DNA of 64,000 bases from Parasitella parasitica (lineage: Eukaryota; Mucoromycota; Mucoromycetes; Mucorales; Mucoraceae), in assembly GCA_025201805.1 (NCBI GenBank), contig MU619273.1:165329-229328 (forward strand), in the 5' to 3' direction. The stretch's first letter is position 1. Every line of letters begins with the position of its first letter. Positions 12,602 to 22,991 of the stretch are shown here, piece by piece. The position numbers were made by a program, and so were the translations under genes. The notes under the pieces were generated by a model, which saw only the letters and a list, made by a program, of their open reading frames with translations, was not told the origin of the DNA and made no database searches.

Positions 12602-14308
12602 TTAAATTTCCACAAGTATAATTGTACAATCATCGTAATCTTGCAATTTAGATGCGAAGAAGCCATGAGCCCCTTCTCTGTTGGCAAAGTATCTAGCAGA
12701 ATGAACAAGCGTACGTTCTCTAATTTTGCGTGCTCGGAGATCCTCCTCGTCTAATTCTTTATGCAAGAGAGGCGCTGGTGGCAATGGCTCCTCATTTTCT
12801 GTTTGCTGCGGTGCTTTCAATTCAACGCTCATGGGAGATCCAGCTTGCTCTTCATGCATCGTTGTGAAACTATCACCGTTTACAATGTCAATATGACCAC
12901 CTTCTTCAACTACACTGGCAGCTTCCTTTCCAAGTCTTTTCTTTGCAGTGTAGTCTTGTTTCAACTTTTCTTCTTCGTCCAGTAGATAGTGACCAATCTT
13001 CTCGCCATCTTCAATCATAGGACCCAGTGTCTTGGCAATAGCTTTATTCTGTCTGTCTGCCGTTTCTTCGTACATGTAGTCAAAGGTACCGTCTGTGCTC
13101 ATAAACAAAAAGTGCCTTCGCTTCTCTTTGTTCGGGCCATTTCTGATGGTTGTGCGAGAACCTCTTCTTGTATCTGCTATGCGGATAAATGTGACATCAG
13201 GTTCACATGAAATGATTTTGCGGTCTGGATCCATCTTGAAGTCTAAATCACCACAGGAACGCGCTACGTTCAGCGAAGGTACTCGATCTCGATCCCGTTC
13301 CTCTGTTGCTCCAAACCGACTATTAGAACTGTGCCCTTCTGTTTTCGGTGAGAATATTGACGGATCAGTTCCTGTCTGATAATCCTTGGGCCTAATCCTT
13401 GCATTCTTGAGAGATATACGTTTAGCATGTCGATTTTTGTCCTCCCTCAACTTGTCCACGTCTACTTTAATGACCCTGTTTTGAACAGAATCCACAAACT
13501 CGCCACCATTCTCCAAGATGTGGCGGGCCAAGTGCTCCAAGTAGGGTTTATGGTCTTGTGAAGCGAATTCAACATCAAAATTATAGTCTTTATCGATGCC
13601 GACAGTGTATGGTGTAGTTACAGGTAGCGGGGTACTAGGTTCAGGAGCAGAAATTAATACTGAACGAGAGTCTCCAATATTCACATTAATGAGCCATTCG
13701 CCAAAGAACAAATTCAGAATAAGCGTACATCCATCATTATCTACCTTTTCGTTCAGGTTCTCTTTAGATGCCATCTGTTGTCGCTTTATATCCAGATAAC
13801 TGTCGTCCAATTGTTGAATCATGGTTTTTATATTCTTTTCTAGTTTTGCTCGTACGGTTGGATCGTTCAGTTTTGAAGGGACAAACTTTGAGCATACGGC
13901 CTGAACAGCCTGAGGCGTCTTTCTCACAAAGTATTCAGAGCAACCTGGGCCTCCATGGCCATCCGCCAACACAAACAAACGCCCTACCACTCGCTTGTTT
14001 TTGGATATATCACTGACTCTATATTTGTCTTCGCAATGTATTTTGGGAATCTTAATTTTTTCATGCGAGCGAAAACGAGGGTATGAATAGCCTTTTTGTT
14101 GGACAATGGCAAAATTGCTGGCTACGTTGTACTCTGTGAAATTGATCGGGTCGATGTAATCTAGGTCTGCTGTAGGAGGTGAGAATACTAAAGAGTAGCT
14201 TGCTATTGTATCTTCAATCACTTCTGGCTGTTGTGGTGGTTGTAGTGGCACTGCCTTTGGTCCCTGTGAAGCGCCCAAAAGTTCCTCATAGTCAGACCCT
14301 AATCCCAT
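12602..14308 (-). CDS. PP2C-family (PPM) Ser/Thr protein phosphatase
   Basis: Intronless, 568 aa. PPM metal-binding motifs in order: ADGHGG (residues 115-120), GCTLILNLFFGEWLINVNIGDSR in pieces around residues 190-215, DHKPY near 250, LNVARSCGDLDFK near 350, LFMSTDGTFDYM near 405, and DDCTIILVEI at the C-terminus. The aspartates coordinating Mn/Mg are therefore present. The usual N-terminal RxxMED block is replaced by KIHCEDKYR, so this is a divergent PP2C. An acidic/basic insert separates STDGTFD from DDCT, longer than in simple PP2Cs. The ATG is only 56 bp from the stop of the upstream HARE-HTH gene on the same strand, so its promoter must overlap that gene's 3' region. Substrate unknown. 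Confidence 0.88.
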   Translation of the reverse strand: MGLGSDYEELLGASQGPKAVPLQPPQQPEVIEDTIASYSLVFSPPTADLDYIDPINFTEYNVASNFAIVQQKGYSYPRFRSHEKIKIPKIHCEDKYRVSDISKNKRVVGRLFVLADGHGGPGCSEYFVRKTPQAVQAVCSKFVPSKLNDPTVRAKLEKNIKTMIQQLDDSYLDIKRQQMASKENLNEKVDNDGCTLILNLFFGEWLINVNIGDSRSVLISAPEPSTPLPVTTPYTVGIDKDYNFDVEFASQDHKPYLEHLARHILENGGEFVDSVQNRVIKVDVDKLREDKNRHAKRISLKNARIRPKDYQTGTDPSIFSPKTEGHSSNSRFGATEERDRDRVPSLNVARSCGDLDFKMDPDRKIISCEPDVTFIRIADTRRGSRTTIRNGPNKEKRRHFLFMSTDGTFDYMYEETADRQNKAIAKTLGPMIEDGEKIGHYLLDEEEKLKQDYTAKKRLGKEAASVVEEGGHIDIVNGDSFTTMHEEQAGSPMSVELKAPQQTENEEPLPPAPLLHKELDEEDLRARKIRERTLVHSARYFANREGAHGFFASKLQDYDDCTIILVEI

Positions 14309-14363
14309 TGAATCAAAGCTCCTATGTTAATTTTTTTTTTTTTTTTTAAAAAAAAAGGCCATT

Positions 14364-15212
14364 TTATAATTGATTTAAAACGTACGCTGCATCATCGCTG
14401 CTTTCATAGTCATTTCCGCCGTCATCGTCTTTGTAAATTGGCACTTGCATTTGCTCTTCGAGAGATTGATCACCTTCCACATCGATATCAGATTGGCTTG
14501 CTGATTCAGCTGGTATTGATTCGGTTATCGTTGGTGTTGAATCTTTGACAGCGTCTTTAGCTACATTATGTTTTGGCTTTTTGGCTTGTGGTCTTTTCCT
14601 AGTCTTTGCTGATACTCGTAACTTTTCGGTTGGCTTATATACGTCTGGTGCTTTGCGCTGGCGTTTTCCTGAATATGAAATGTGGCTGTAAGGCAGTACA
14701 GGAAGTACCGTAACTGGTTCATCTGGAACTGTTTTCATTCTGGGTAGAACAGCATTGCCGACAAGTTCGTCTGAAAGCTTGTATTTAGTTTGTTTCCTTG
14801 CATCATCCCGCACGATGGAGAATGGATCTATAAGCTTTGCAGTTCTACATATTCCTCTTGAAGAAGATACAATCCCTTGAATAGTGCTTCTTGGTGTTTC
14901 GCCTCTACATACCAATATAAAATAAAAAAAATTTAAAAAAAAAAAAATAAAAAAAAAAGAAAGCCAAGCATGAAAGCACACGCGCTTTTGTATATGGACT
15001 GTAAAGTATTACCTCAACGGCAGTAATTCCAAAGCTCGTACACAATTTACTATCTCTCCGGCTGTTAATGCTTGATTCCCGTAATAGAAAATGGTAGCAG
15101 CGACTTTCATAAAAGAACTATTTGCTCTTAGCTGATCACAGATGTTTAGTCCCTTGAGCTCAGTATCGAGAGGCTCATGCTCAATTTTTCCTGATTCTGT
15201 ATCTGTTGCCAT
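14364..15212 (-). CDS. HARE-HTH domain protein (chromatin/DNA-associated, putative)
   Basis: CDS complement(join(14364..14904,15013..15212)), 246 aa; the 108-nt intron interrupts the domain between LELLPLR and GETPRSTIQ. The spliced stretch FMKVAATIFYYGNQALTAGE, then IV...LLPLRGETPRSTIQGIVSS, matches the HARE-HTH pattern (helix, LTxxEI, KGxTPxxTI). That winged-helix-like module occurs in ASXL-type chromatin proteins, RNA polymerase delta and restriction systems. The C-terminal half is disordered and basic (KTRKRPQAKKPK), ending in an acidic SDIDVEGDQSLEE region. Role inferred only from the domain: DNA or chromatin contact in the nucleus. Confidence 0.65.
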
Positions 15213-16582
15213 TATCTCTATTCTTTTTGGAGAAATGATAAAAAAAAAAGGCCTGATATATACTTCTGGACATTGATTTCTTATTAGGGTGCGAGCGTGC
15301 TGTGTGTGCACCCCTTTGCAGTCACTGCAGGCGTTGTAGGTGGAGGCGTTTATCGCTTGACTCTGCTTGCCAGATCTTGCAGAAAATAATCCTAAAAGGG
15401 TCCAAATAGCAACTATGTATTTTTTCAAAGATCCATAAGTGTTGAAGAAACTGCCATAATTAAAGTTATAATCTGAAATTCAGGTTTCCTTTTCTAATCA
15501 TTTGTTGATTTGAAAACGAAAGGAACATTGGATAAGCCAGGGGAATCATTGACAAAGCAACTGAAGCCAACGATAGCTACAAATTGGCATTATTAAATAC
15601 TGTATATAGTTTGCCCGGTGCTGATTACTTGCGCAACTTTTGTTACAAGTTGTGTTCAAGTTTTTACGTATCAATTTTTGCGTATTCTGGATGAAATGCG
15701 GCTTAATGTTGCTTACAATAATGTTGGTCAGTCGATCAGTTCGCCTGTTACATTTTCTTTCAAAGCACAGAGTCTTTAGCTGGTTGTTTTTAGCGTTCAA
15801 CATATTTTTGAACACTTATGGCTGGTATACAGCATGCTGATACTTTACCTATGAAAGGTAGTGAGTATTTATACACAACAGGGAGGAAATTTGTCATTTT
15901 TACGACAAATTTAGCACCTCTGTTTTCCCACATCATACTCTTCAACTGTGTAATTATTGCCTTGTAAACTAGTTGGCCTTTGCCGTGATCTAACAAGCTT
16001 GACGGTGTCTCATATCTTTACCATCCACGCTCTTACAACATAAGCAAAGAAATAGTCGAAGACATATCAATCATTGCATGATAGTACCTGAACAGAATGC
16101 CCAAAGTCTCTCTCAAGACCGTCTTGGTATTGAAAATATCTACGTGCAAGTTGTTTAGACAAGTTCTAACCAAGGCATAACCTGTAACTGACAAATTCCG
16201 AATTAGAGCTTCATTTTGATACTCTCTGTGGTAAGATTAGTGTTAATGCTTTTCTATTCACGGCCTTTATTTTTTCACTCAAAGCTGTTTTTACTTCTGT
16301 TGGCACTAATTACCAACATACAATTTCAATATCTTCTCCTAATTATCTCATAGATCAATAATAATAGCATATTTTACACATTTCTTGAGACATTGAATAC
16401 AAAATAAAGTTTTATATTCGACAAATAAAATAAATCAGTAAATCAAGACGTTATAAAAGTTATTGCTGTCTTTACTGTTCGAATCATTATCGCCTTGAAA
16501 TATATGAAATAATCTGGCGTAGAAATCCGAGGAGAATGCGACTTGAGAAATCAAAGGTGTGTATTTCTAAACTCTTTACTCC
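15213..16582. other. Intergenic region between divergent genes
   Basis: About 1.4 kb. Small open frames near 15546-15840 exist on both strands at the same place and have no motif. Nothing supported beyond promoters of the flanking genes. Confidence 0.55.
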
Positions 16583-18550
16583 ATGGTTCGAATCAAGAAA
16601 CAAGAGATTCCAGAGCACGAGAAGGAAGGTACGACTACAAACCTTTTCTGACACACTATTTTCAACATGTCATTTTGAAAAGTTGCATCTTATTCACTAA
16701 CCTGTGCCACTACAGAAAATCGAAAGATTAGTTTTGCTTCTTGTTACAAAAGCCTGAGGAGCCGGAAACATGTTACAGTTCCATCTTATGTTCAAAGCGA
16801 ACCTCAACTGGTATAAATTGACGTTGCATATTTCTTGGCGTGCATTTGTTAAAAAGTGAACTAGACCAAGCTTAGACAGTTTAAACAACAAGATGTGTAT
16901 GGCTATTATGCGGACAAGGAATACGAAGCATTCAAGATCGAGTTAGCTGGGTAAGATAAAAAAAGGGATTGCTTTTACAAGATCTTTTCTGATCTATATG
17001 CGTTTATTCAGTGATAAAATAAATACTGTGTGTAAAGATAATGCATTCAGTGAACAAGTAACACGAGCTGAGCAAGTCCTCATTGAGCAGCGAGTTGCTT
17101 TACAGCAACAGCAGTTCAAGGAATTTGAGAAAAGAGAGAGGATCGACAAGATTAGAAGAGTCAAGAGTGTATACAAGTATTTAACAAATGAGGAAATTAT
17201 AGCAATACTGGAAGAAAGCGGTAATAATGAGGTATGTGTGTGTCTGACACGACTATATGTGCATTGCATATATGCTAAGTGACCCTAGCAAGAAGCCATC
17301 GTCCGCCTGACTCAGCCCGCTTACTTGTGTACAATTCTTAAATCTATTGCCTTAAAACATGCCACTGAAGTTGAGACAAATGAAAATGCTATGAATGAGG
17401 AGCAGCAATCAATCTACGCCCAAACTTTACAGATGCATTCCAAGACACTTGAGAAAATAACTGATGGGTTAGCTAAACAGTAAGTTTATCGACACGTTGG
17501 CTCTCACCTACTGCTAACATATACACATAGACCGCATGGCACAGGCCAAGGCCGCTTTGGTTTAGATGAAGCGCTTAAACAAATGCGAAACAACAGCGAT
17601 GGTTATCTGTTTGAAGGTTGGTCATCTGCCCGTATCCGTGCCTATCAAATGGCCCAGCAGAACCCTAACAGCTATTACTATCGCTTCAACGCACCAGGAG
17701 AAGAACAGCGAAAAGGAAAATGGACTGAGGAGGAACGCACGATGTTTCATCAGCGGCTTGAACAGGTTGGATCCAACGGTCAATGGGGGATATTCTCCAT
17801 AAAGATCCCTGGAAGAGTAGGCTACCAGTGCTCCAACTTTTATCGCCTATTGGTGGAGACAAACAAAATCCAGGATCCAAACTATGTCCTAGATGAATAT
17901 GGGAAGGCGCACTATTTGTTTGAGAAAAAGAGGATGGATAGTAGCACCAAAAATATTATCCGTACGCATAGGAAACATGGATCGAGGACTCATGCTGTGT
18001 TGGCGTCAGCAACAGCTGAGAGTTGTCACGAAACCCCATCTAGTGCAAAGGAGCCCACTGCTTCCAACAGACACAGAAAAAAGCGAAAGATGTGGAGCAG
18101 CGAAGAAGGGGATTGCGAGGACAAGTCTGGCACGTTTAAACTGAGATCAAGTACACGAGTCAAAGGTTAAGAGCAAAAGATTGTAAATTCTCTGCCTGGG
18201 TTTATGGACCCTATTACGCTGGAGGAGGTGGTCAAACCAGCCATTTCTACTTACGGTCATGTTATGGGGTAAGTGGAAGCATGGGCCGCCTAATTTTTAC
18301 TAAAAAAAGCTACACGTGTATTTATGGAAACAGTTATGACAGTTGGGTGCGCTGCCTTACCAATTGGGAAGGCAAGAAGAGTGTTTGTCCTTTAACCAAG
18401 AGGCCACTGACAAGGAGAGATTTGAGTGAGTTTCTCTGGCGGAAAACAGCACTAAAAAGACAACTAAAGGTTGTTTTTTTTTTTTGTATTTCTGTAGCTA
18501 TTTTAATAGTGGAAAACATTGAAGCATATCAAGACAAAATAATCCAATAA
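16583..18550 (+). CDS. CUE/UBA-like + Myb-like + U-box-like protein, with in-frame stop TAA at 18168
   Basis: Best exon chain: 16583..16628,16716..16810,16871..16950,17012..17231,17289..17479,17531..18268,18334..18425,18498..18550 (505 codons, all phases consistent). Order: basic N-terminus; coiled-coil QQQQFKEFEKRERIDKIRR; a CUE/UBA-like helix set (YLTNEEIIAILEESGNN...AIVRLTQPAYL); the Myb/SANT-like KGKWTEEERTMFHQRLEQVG with WGIFSIKIPGRVGYQCSNFY; a basic linker; and a U-box/RING-like fold (LPGFMDPITLEEVVKP, GHVMGYDSWVRCL, SVCPLTKRPLTRRDL). TAA at 18168-18170 interrupts the frame between the Myb-like and U-box-like parts. No good GT-AG intron removes it. Either a nonsense mutation, a sequence error, or a protein that truly ends at RVKG. 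Likely nuclear and ubiquitin-linked by domain content. Confidence 0.72.
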
Positions 18551-18596
18551 ACAAAAAAGCATGTCCTGCACACATGCACACATGCACACAACAAAG

Positions 18597-18606
18597 TATA
18601 TAAATA
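18597..18606 (+). promoter_or_regulatory. TATA box of the F-box/LRR gene
   Basis: TATATAAATA, 81 bp upstream of the ATG at 18678; just upstream is a short ACACATGC tandem. Only 127 bp separate the preceding gene's stop from this ATG, so the core promoter must be here. Confidence 0.55.
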
Positions 18607-18677
18607 CCCTGCTTCCCTTTTTACTTGGCTTTTCATATTTCTTTTTTTTTTTCTTTGCCCCCCCCCCCTTTATTTTA

Positions 18678-20089
18678 ATGGATCGAAACCCAATCCTTAT
18701 ACCAGAAATAAGCCTTATTCTCTGCTCATTTGTAGACAGCAGAGATCTGCTTAACCTTGCACTCACATGTAGGGCGCTTTATCATTCGTCCTGCTTGCGA
18801 CTATGGAACACCTTGGACCCACAATCACAGCGGATATTACGTAAAGTCAAAAACACATTGAATTATACAAACATGTACAACAAGTACGTTTGGAAATTCT
18901 GCCTGTCGACCAAGCTAAACATCAACCATCTGGAGAGGTTGTTTTTTGACAACTTTATCTTTCCAAACCTTAGGGAGCTGGAGTTCTCCAATGCTGCTGC
19001 ACAAGATCACATCCTGTATCCAATGATCGCAGGCGCTAAAAAGTCGCTCTCGTCGCTCGATCTTTCTAAATGCTACTGCCTGTCTACCGCTGTAATCAAG
19101 CCACTACTCACCATGTCTCCCCATCAATTGGAGTCCTTGGTGTTGTATGGTTGCGGCAAGATGAACCTTCAAGTCTTGGCGGATATCATCAGCCGCCATT
19201 GCAATTCATTAAAACGACTGCGGCTTACAGATGTGAACGATGCTATCGTAGACGCAATCCAAAAATGTAAAAAGCTGGTCGACCTTGGGCTCGAGCATTG
19301 CAGTGATACCATGTTGTCCAGTGCGGCTTTAATCCGCCTTTTTACCAGCCTGTCAACACATCAGGTGCAGCTAACGCATCTTCGGTTGCGCGACATCAGC
19401 AGCCTCACTAGCCAGCATTTGCGCATCATTGCCAAAGCGCCTACTATTCAAACTTCACTAGTCTATTTCGACATGAGCGAGTGCAACCGGATTAGCCCCG
19501 AGGGTGTTTCTTGGCTCGCCACTGAATGCATCAATCTGGAAAACCTACTGCTGGCTTATCAAGAGGGTGTTACTAATCAAGCAGTACAGGCAAGTTTGTT
19601 GCAAAAGTCCACATATCCAAACTCTATTAGTAATCGAGATTGCCGTAGCTATTCATTCAGAACTGTCATCGATTGAAGCATGTGGATGTCTCTGGATGCC
19701 GACTTCTGACCGATCATGCGTTTTTTCCTCTTCTCGACGCTTTGGATGATAGCCTTGAAACACTCAACATCAGTGGTCTGGACATGTTATCGCTATCTTT
19801 GATACGCCAGCTGCTCAATAAAATCAGCTCGTTGCAGGAGCTGTGCTTGGGTGTAGCCTACGATCTAGATGAAGCAGACCAAATCTTGCACACAATCAAC
19901 AGCGCCAGCTCCCACATCCGATTTTATATACACATCGACAAGTTTTGCACAATATGCAGGCTACCGTCGCATACCACGCCTCCCAGTAACGCCGCTAGAA
20001 AACTGCCGTTGCTAACGGAAAGCCAAGACGACATGGGAAACTTTACGAGACTACCATCGCCATCCACTTGGAACATACCACCGCTGTAA
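18678..20089 (+). CDS. F-box/leucine-rich-repeat protein
   Basis: CDS join(18678..19589,19661..20089), 446 aa. The N-terminus LIPEISLILCSFVDSRDLLN followed by LALTCRALYHSSCLRLW is an F-box. It is followed by AMN1/Skp2-type LRRs: LSSLDLSKCYCLS, LESLVLYGCGKM, LKRLRLTD, LVDLGLEHCSD, LVYFDMSECNRIS, LENLLLAYQEGVT, then LKHVDVSGCRLLTDHAF and LETLNISGLDML. The second-exon join (AVQ to NCHRLKHVDVSGC) restores an LRR consensus. It requires a GC-AG intron: donor GCAAGT at 19590, acceptor ATTCAG at 19660. Probably a substrate receptor of an SCF ubiquitin ligase; substrate unknown. Confidence 0.85.
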
Positions 20090-20344
20090 CTGTACAGAAA
20101 ACTTGATCGCATGCATTCCACTGCAAAAAAAAAAAAACTCCCTCCCCTCCCCCTTCCATGTAAAATTCACATTTTGTTAATAAAAACACAGGATGTACAC
20201 AATTCATATGACTCTTGGTTCAGTAATATGGCTACCAAATGCCACAGAGCAGTCATCATCATATATTCGTGCCAAATGCCGTAAAGATAGCACACAATAC
20301 TTTGTGTATTAGGGTTGTTTATTTGTTTATAAATGCCATATTCC

Positions 20345-22254
20345 CTAGTATAATGTCACAATTTCATCGCCCATCAGATCAAACGATACGCCAGTTGGTT
20401 GCGCTTCGACCGCATAAGGCAACGAAATCGTCAACACTATAGTATCAGTGTATTCAATAAAAGTAGTTGTAGAGTGAACAGTTTTAACTTTCGTAAGAGG
20501 TATTGTTGTAGTTATGACTTCTTTGGCATGGTGAGTTCTGGTCGCTGTCCCGACGTACGTTGTCAGTGTTGTTTTGGGGCGCCCGCGCATCTTGTTCAAG
20601 TCATTCAAGAGTTCTCCCATAGGGATTTCGGGAGGAGGGGCTGGCCTGGCCCTCAAAAAAGCCTCAATTTTTGCAGGATTCGCCGGATTCGCCGGATTCA
20701 CAGCGAGCTCATCTTGTGTTGGAGGCGCCAAACCAAGAGCAAGAGAATCAGCAAAGAAGTTTTGAGGATGAATGGCTTGTGATGCAGAATTTTGTTCACC
20801 AAGTATGCTCTCTTCACTAATTAAAGATTCAGCAACCGTAGCAGCGAAAGATGCTCCACTATTACTTTCATCAACAAATACACCGTTTCCTTCGTTGCTC
20901 AAAGGAAATAACTGCCGCCCTTTGCGAATAGTCCACTCCAAGTAGTCATCATCTTCTTCTTTTGATTCTTCTGTATCACCCACATCATTTCTTCTCAGAT
21001 AAGGCCAGCATAATGCAGATGCTGCATGGCACGATGGTTCCACAGCCTCAAAATCATATAAGCTTGCACCATTAGTCTTATAATTGGCGGCAATCAGCTG
21101 GCCTGCAAACCCTCCCGCCGATCCATCAATCACATTGCCTTGAATTCCACAACAATTTAGGTCTTTTTATCCGGGCATACACTAACCATACCTACCATAA
21201 GGCATTAAAAATGTGCCGCCGATCAAGCTGTTGATGTTTCTAGTTACAGTAAACGACTGTTCGCTGCTTTCGTCTATGAAACCGTCCTCATCTACTGTAA
21301 AAAAGTTCCAGACAGTGTTGCATGCTGGCAACTTGCTAGTAAAGCCTTGAAAACCAGCGAGTTCAAACGTAGAATTCCGGACAACTGGGATCTAAAAAGC
21401 CTGTCAGCAACGCTGCTTGCCGTATTATACAGCACACTCACATTCAAGATCACTGGTTTGTCGACTGGCCATTGGACTGCATGTTGGTCTTGCGCAAATG
21501 CGCCCGGATGTGATAAATGCTGCATTTCGCTCGAAATGCTGCATTCAGCGCTGTTTTGACAAGAGGCGAAATTAAAATAATAATATTTGTCATTTTTGTG
21601 TGGACGCAACGATTTGATATTCCCATCCTTTGACAAATGGTGGGTTGCCTTTTGCAATGCGAGATACAGCGATGTTTTTTTGGCAGTATTCTCATAGTCT
21701 GACATGGACAGCGTATTATGCTGGCTGGGGTTGTTGACCAGCAATCGACAGGATTGCACTGGACGCACTAGACTATCAAGGATATTCTTGCCGTAGCCGT
21801 AGACCTGGATCGAACCTGATATAATAGAGTCTCTGATTTGGTAGTTCTGCTTTGTGTGATCCATCCTGCTCATGTAGAGACCGTACTCTGTTAACGGCAC
21901 AGTTTCGTTGTACAGCGAAGTGCAGTTCATTTTGCCCTTACTGTTAACGTAGTAGTTCTCTATGGCCAAGTCTGAGCCAACCATCAATGGCCCATCGATA
22001 CCGCTTGCAGCCAAACCCCTCTCGACATTTGCCTTGAAATCTTTAAAAACAATGGCGTTCCAATAATTCAACTAGACAATTTTTTTCATACTAGCTTAGC
22101 CGAATCTGCAGCAAGCGCGTGTGAGTATGTGTTAGTATACCTCTTTTGATTGGCAAAGGATGTCTTTTTCCAATGTTAATGGCGTCTTGCCTACAACACA
22201 GAGAATCTCATTGAGAAAACTCGTTGCAATCCCAAACAGCAAAAGTCTTTTCAT
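20345..22254 (-). CDS. Secreted choice-of-anchor-A domain protein
   Basis: CDS complement(join(20345..21138,21196..21391,21442..22071,22141..22254)), 577 aa; introns of 57, 50 and 69 nt. The N-terminus (MKRLLLFGIATSFLNEILCV) is a signal peptide. The domain begins NYWNAIVFKDFKANVERGLA and continues GPLMVGSDLAIENYYVN. It ends with the block TFLMPYGNVIDGSAGGFAGQ, joined across an intron, then LIAANYK. This is the choice-of-anchor-A pattern of extracellular proteins (also seen in bacterial and oomycete surface proteins). The C-terminal 260 residues hold an acidic stretch, an Asn-Pro-Ala tandem near nt 20684-20702 and a Thr-rich TTT region, with no obvious membrane anchor. Spore-coat or wall location is a guess. 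Confidence 0.75.
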
Positions 22255-22791
22255 GGCACTGGTTTTCAGAGTATGGAACAAAAAACAAAAAAAACAAAAG
22301 GAAATTGTAATAATTGCGTATGTATCAATGTTATATGTAGACTGATATTGGTATGTAAAAGTGCCATTCCTTATTCCGGATAATCTTAACACCCGGTCAG
22401 ACACAGTTTCATAATTATGCGTGCATGTTTTGCAAGCGCGTCCAATTTGTTCAAAGCCGCCAGTGTGAATTTATCCAGTGTCCTATGCGCCAGGCTCAGC
22501 AATTTTATTAGACAAAGTTGCCACACTACCTAATAGTAGTCCTGGAGATGGGTGTTGGAGCAGGTTACTGATGCTTGTGCTTGACGCTACGACCGCAGCA
22601 TCAGGCACACCGTCCTCAAGCGAGGTGGTTTCATTCACCAAATGTTGTCAATTAATCATGCTGAAACTCTAAATTTAGTAACCAACAATAAGAAATGACT
22701 TTTAGGGGACTTGGGGTTGGTGGATCCTAAGCGTGAAATTTTAAATAAAGTCGATTGATTCGATTCCCTCCCTTTCTTCCTTGCTCTTTCA

Positions 22792-22837
<46 letters not shown>

Positions 22838-22991
22838 CACTATACCCGCTAAAATTGACCAACCAACTACCCAAGAAGCAAGTGCCTCAGAGTCACAGCA
22901 GCACCGTGTAAACCACCGCATCCCTTTTGTGCATCGCATTTCATCGTTTAGACACTCACGAGATAGCACAACCTCATCGTCATCATCCCAA
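22255..22991. other. Divergent intergenic region with a 44-nt poly(T) tract
   Basis: Separates the minus-strand secreted protein and the plus-strand PSD gene. The poly(T) run at 22794-22837 lies about 150 bp upstream of the PSD ATG, and frames running through it give only Phe or Lys runs. Probable shared promoter region. Confidence 0.6.

Noticed and set aside
12413-13379. Plus-strand frames antisense to the PP2C gene
   Set aside because: Overlap a gene with full catalytic motifs on the other strand.
22755-22991. N-terminal extension of the PSD frame through poly(T)
   Set aside because: Encodes a long Phe run; the ATG at 22992 directly precedes the C2 domain.
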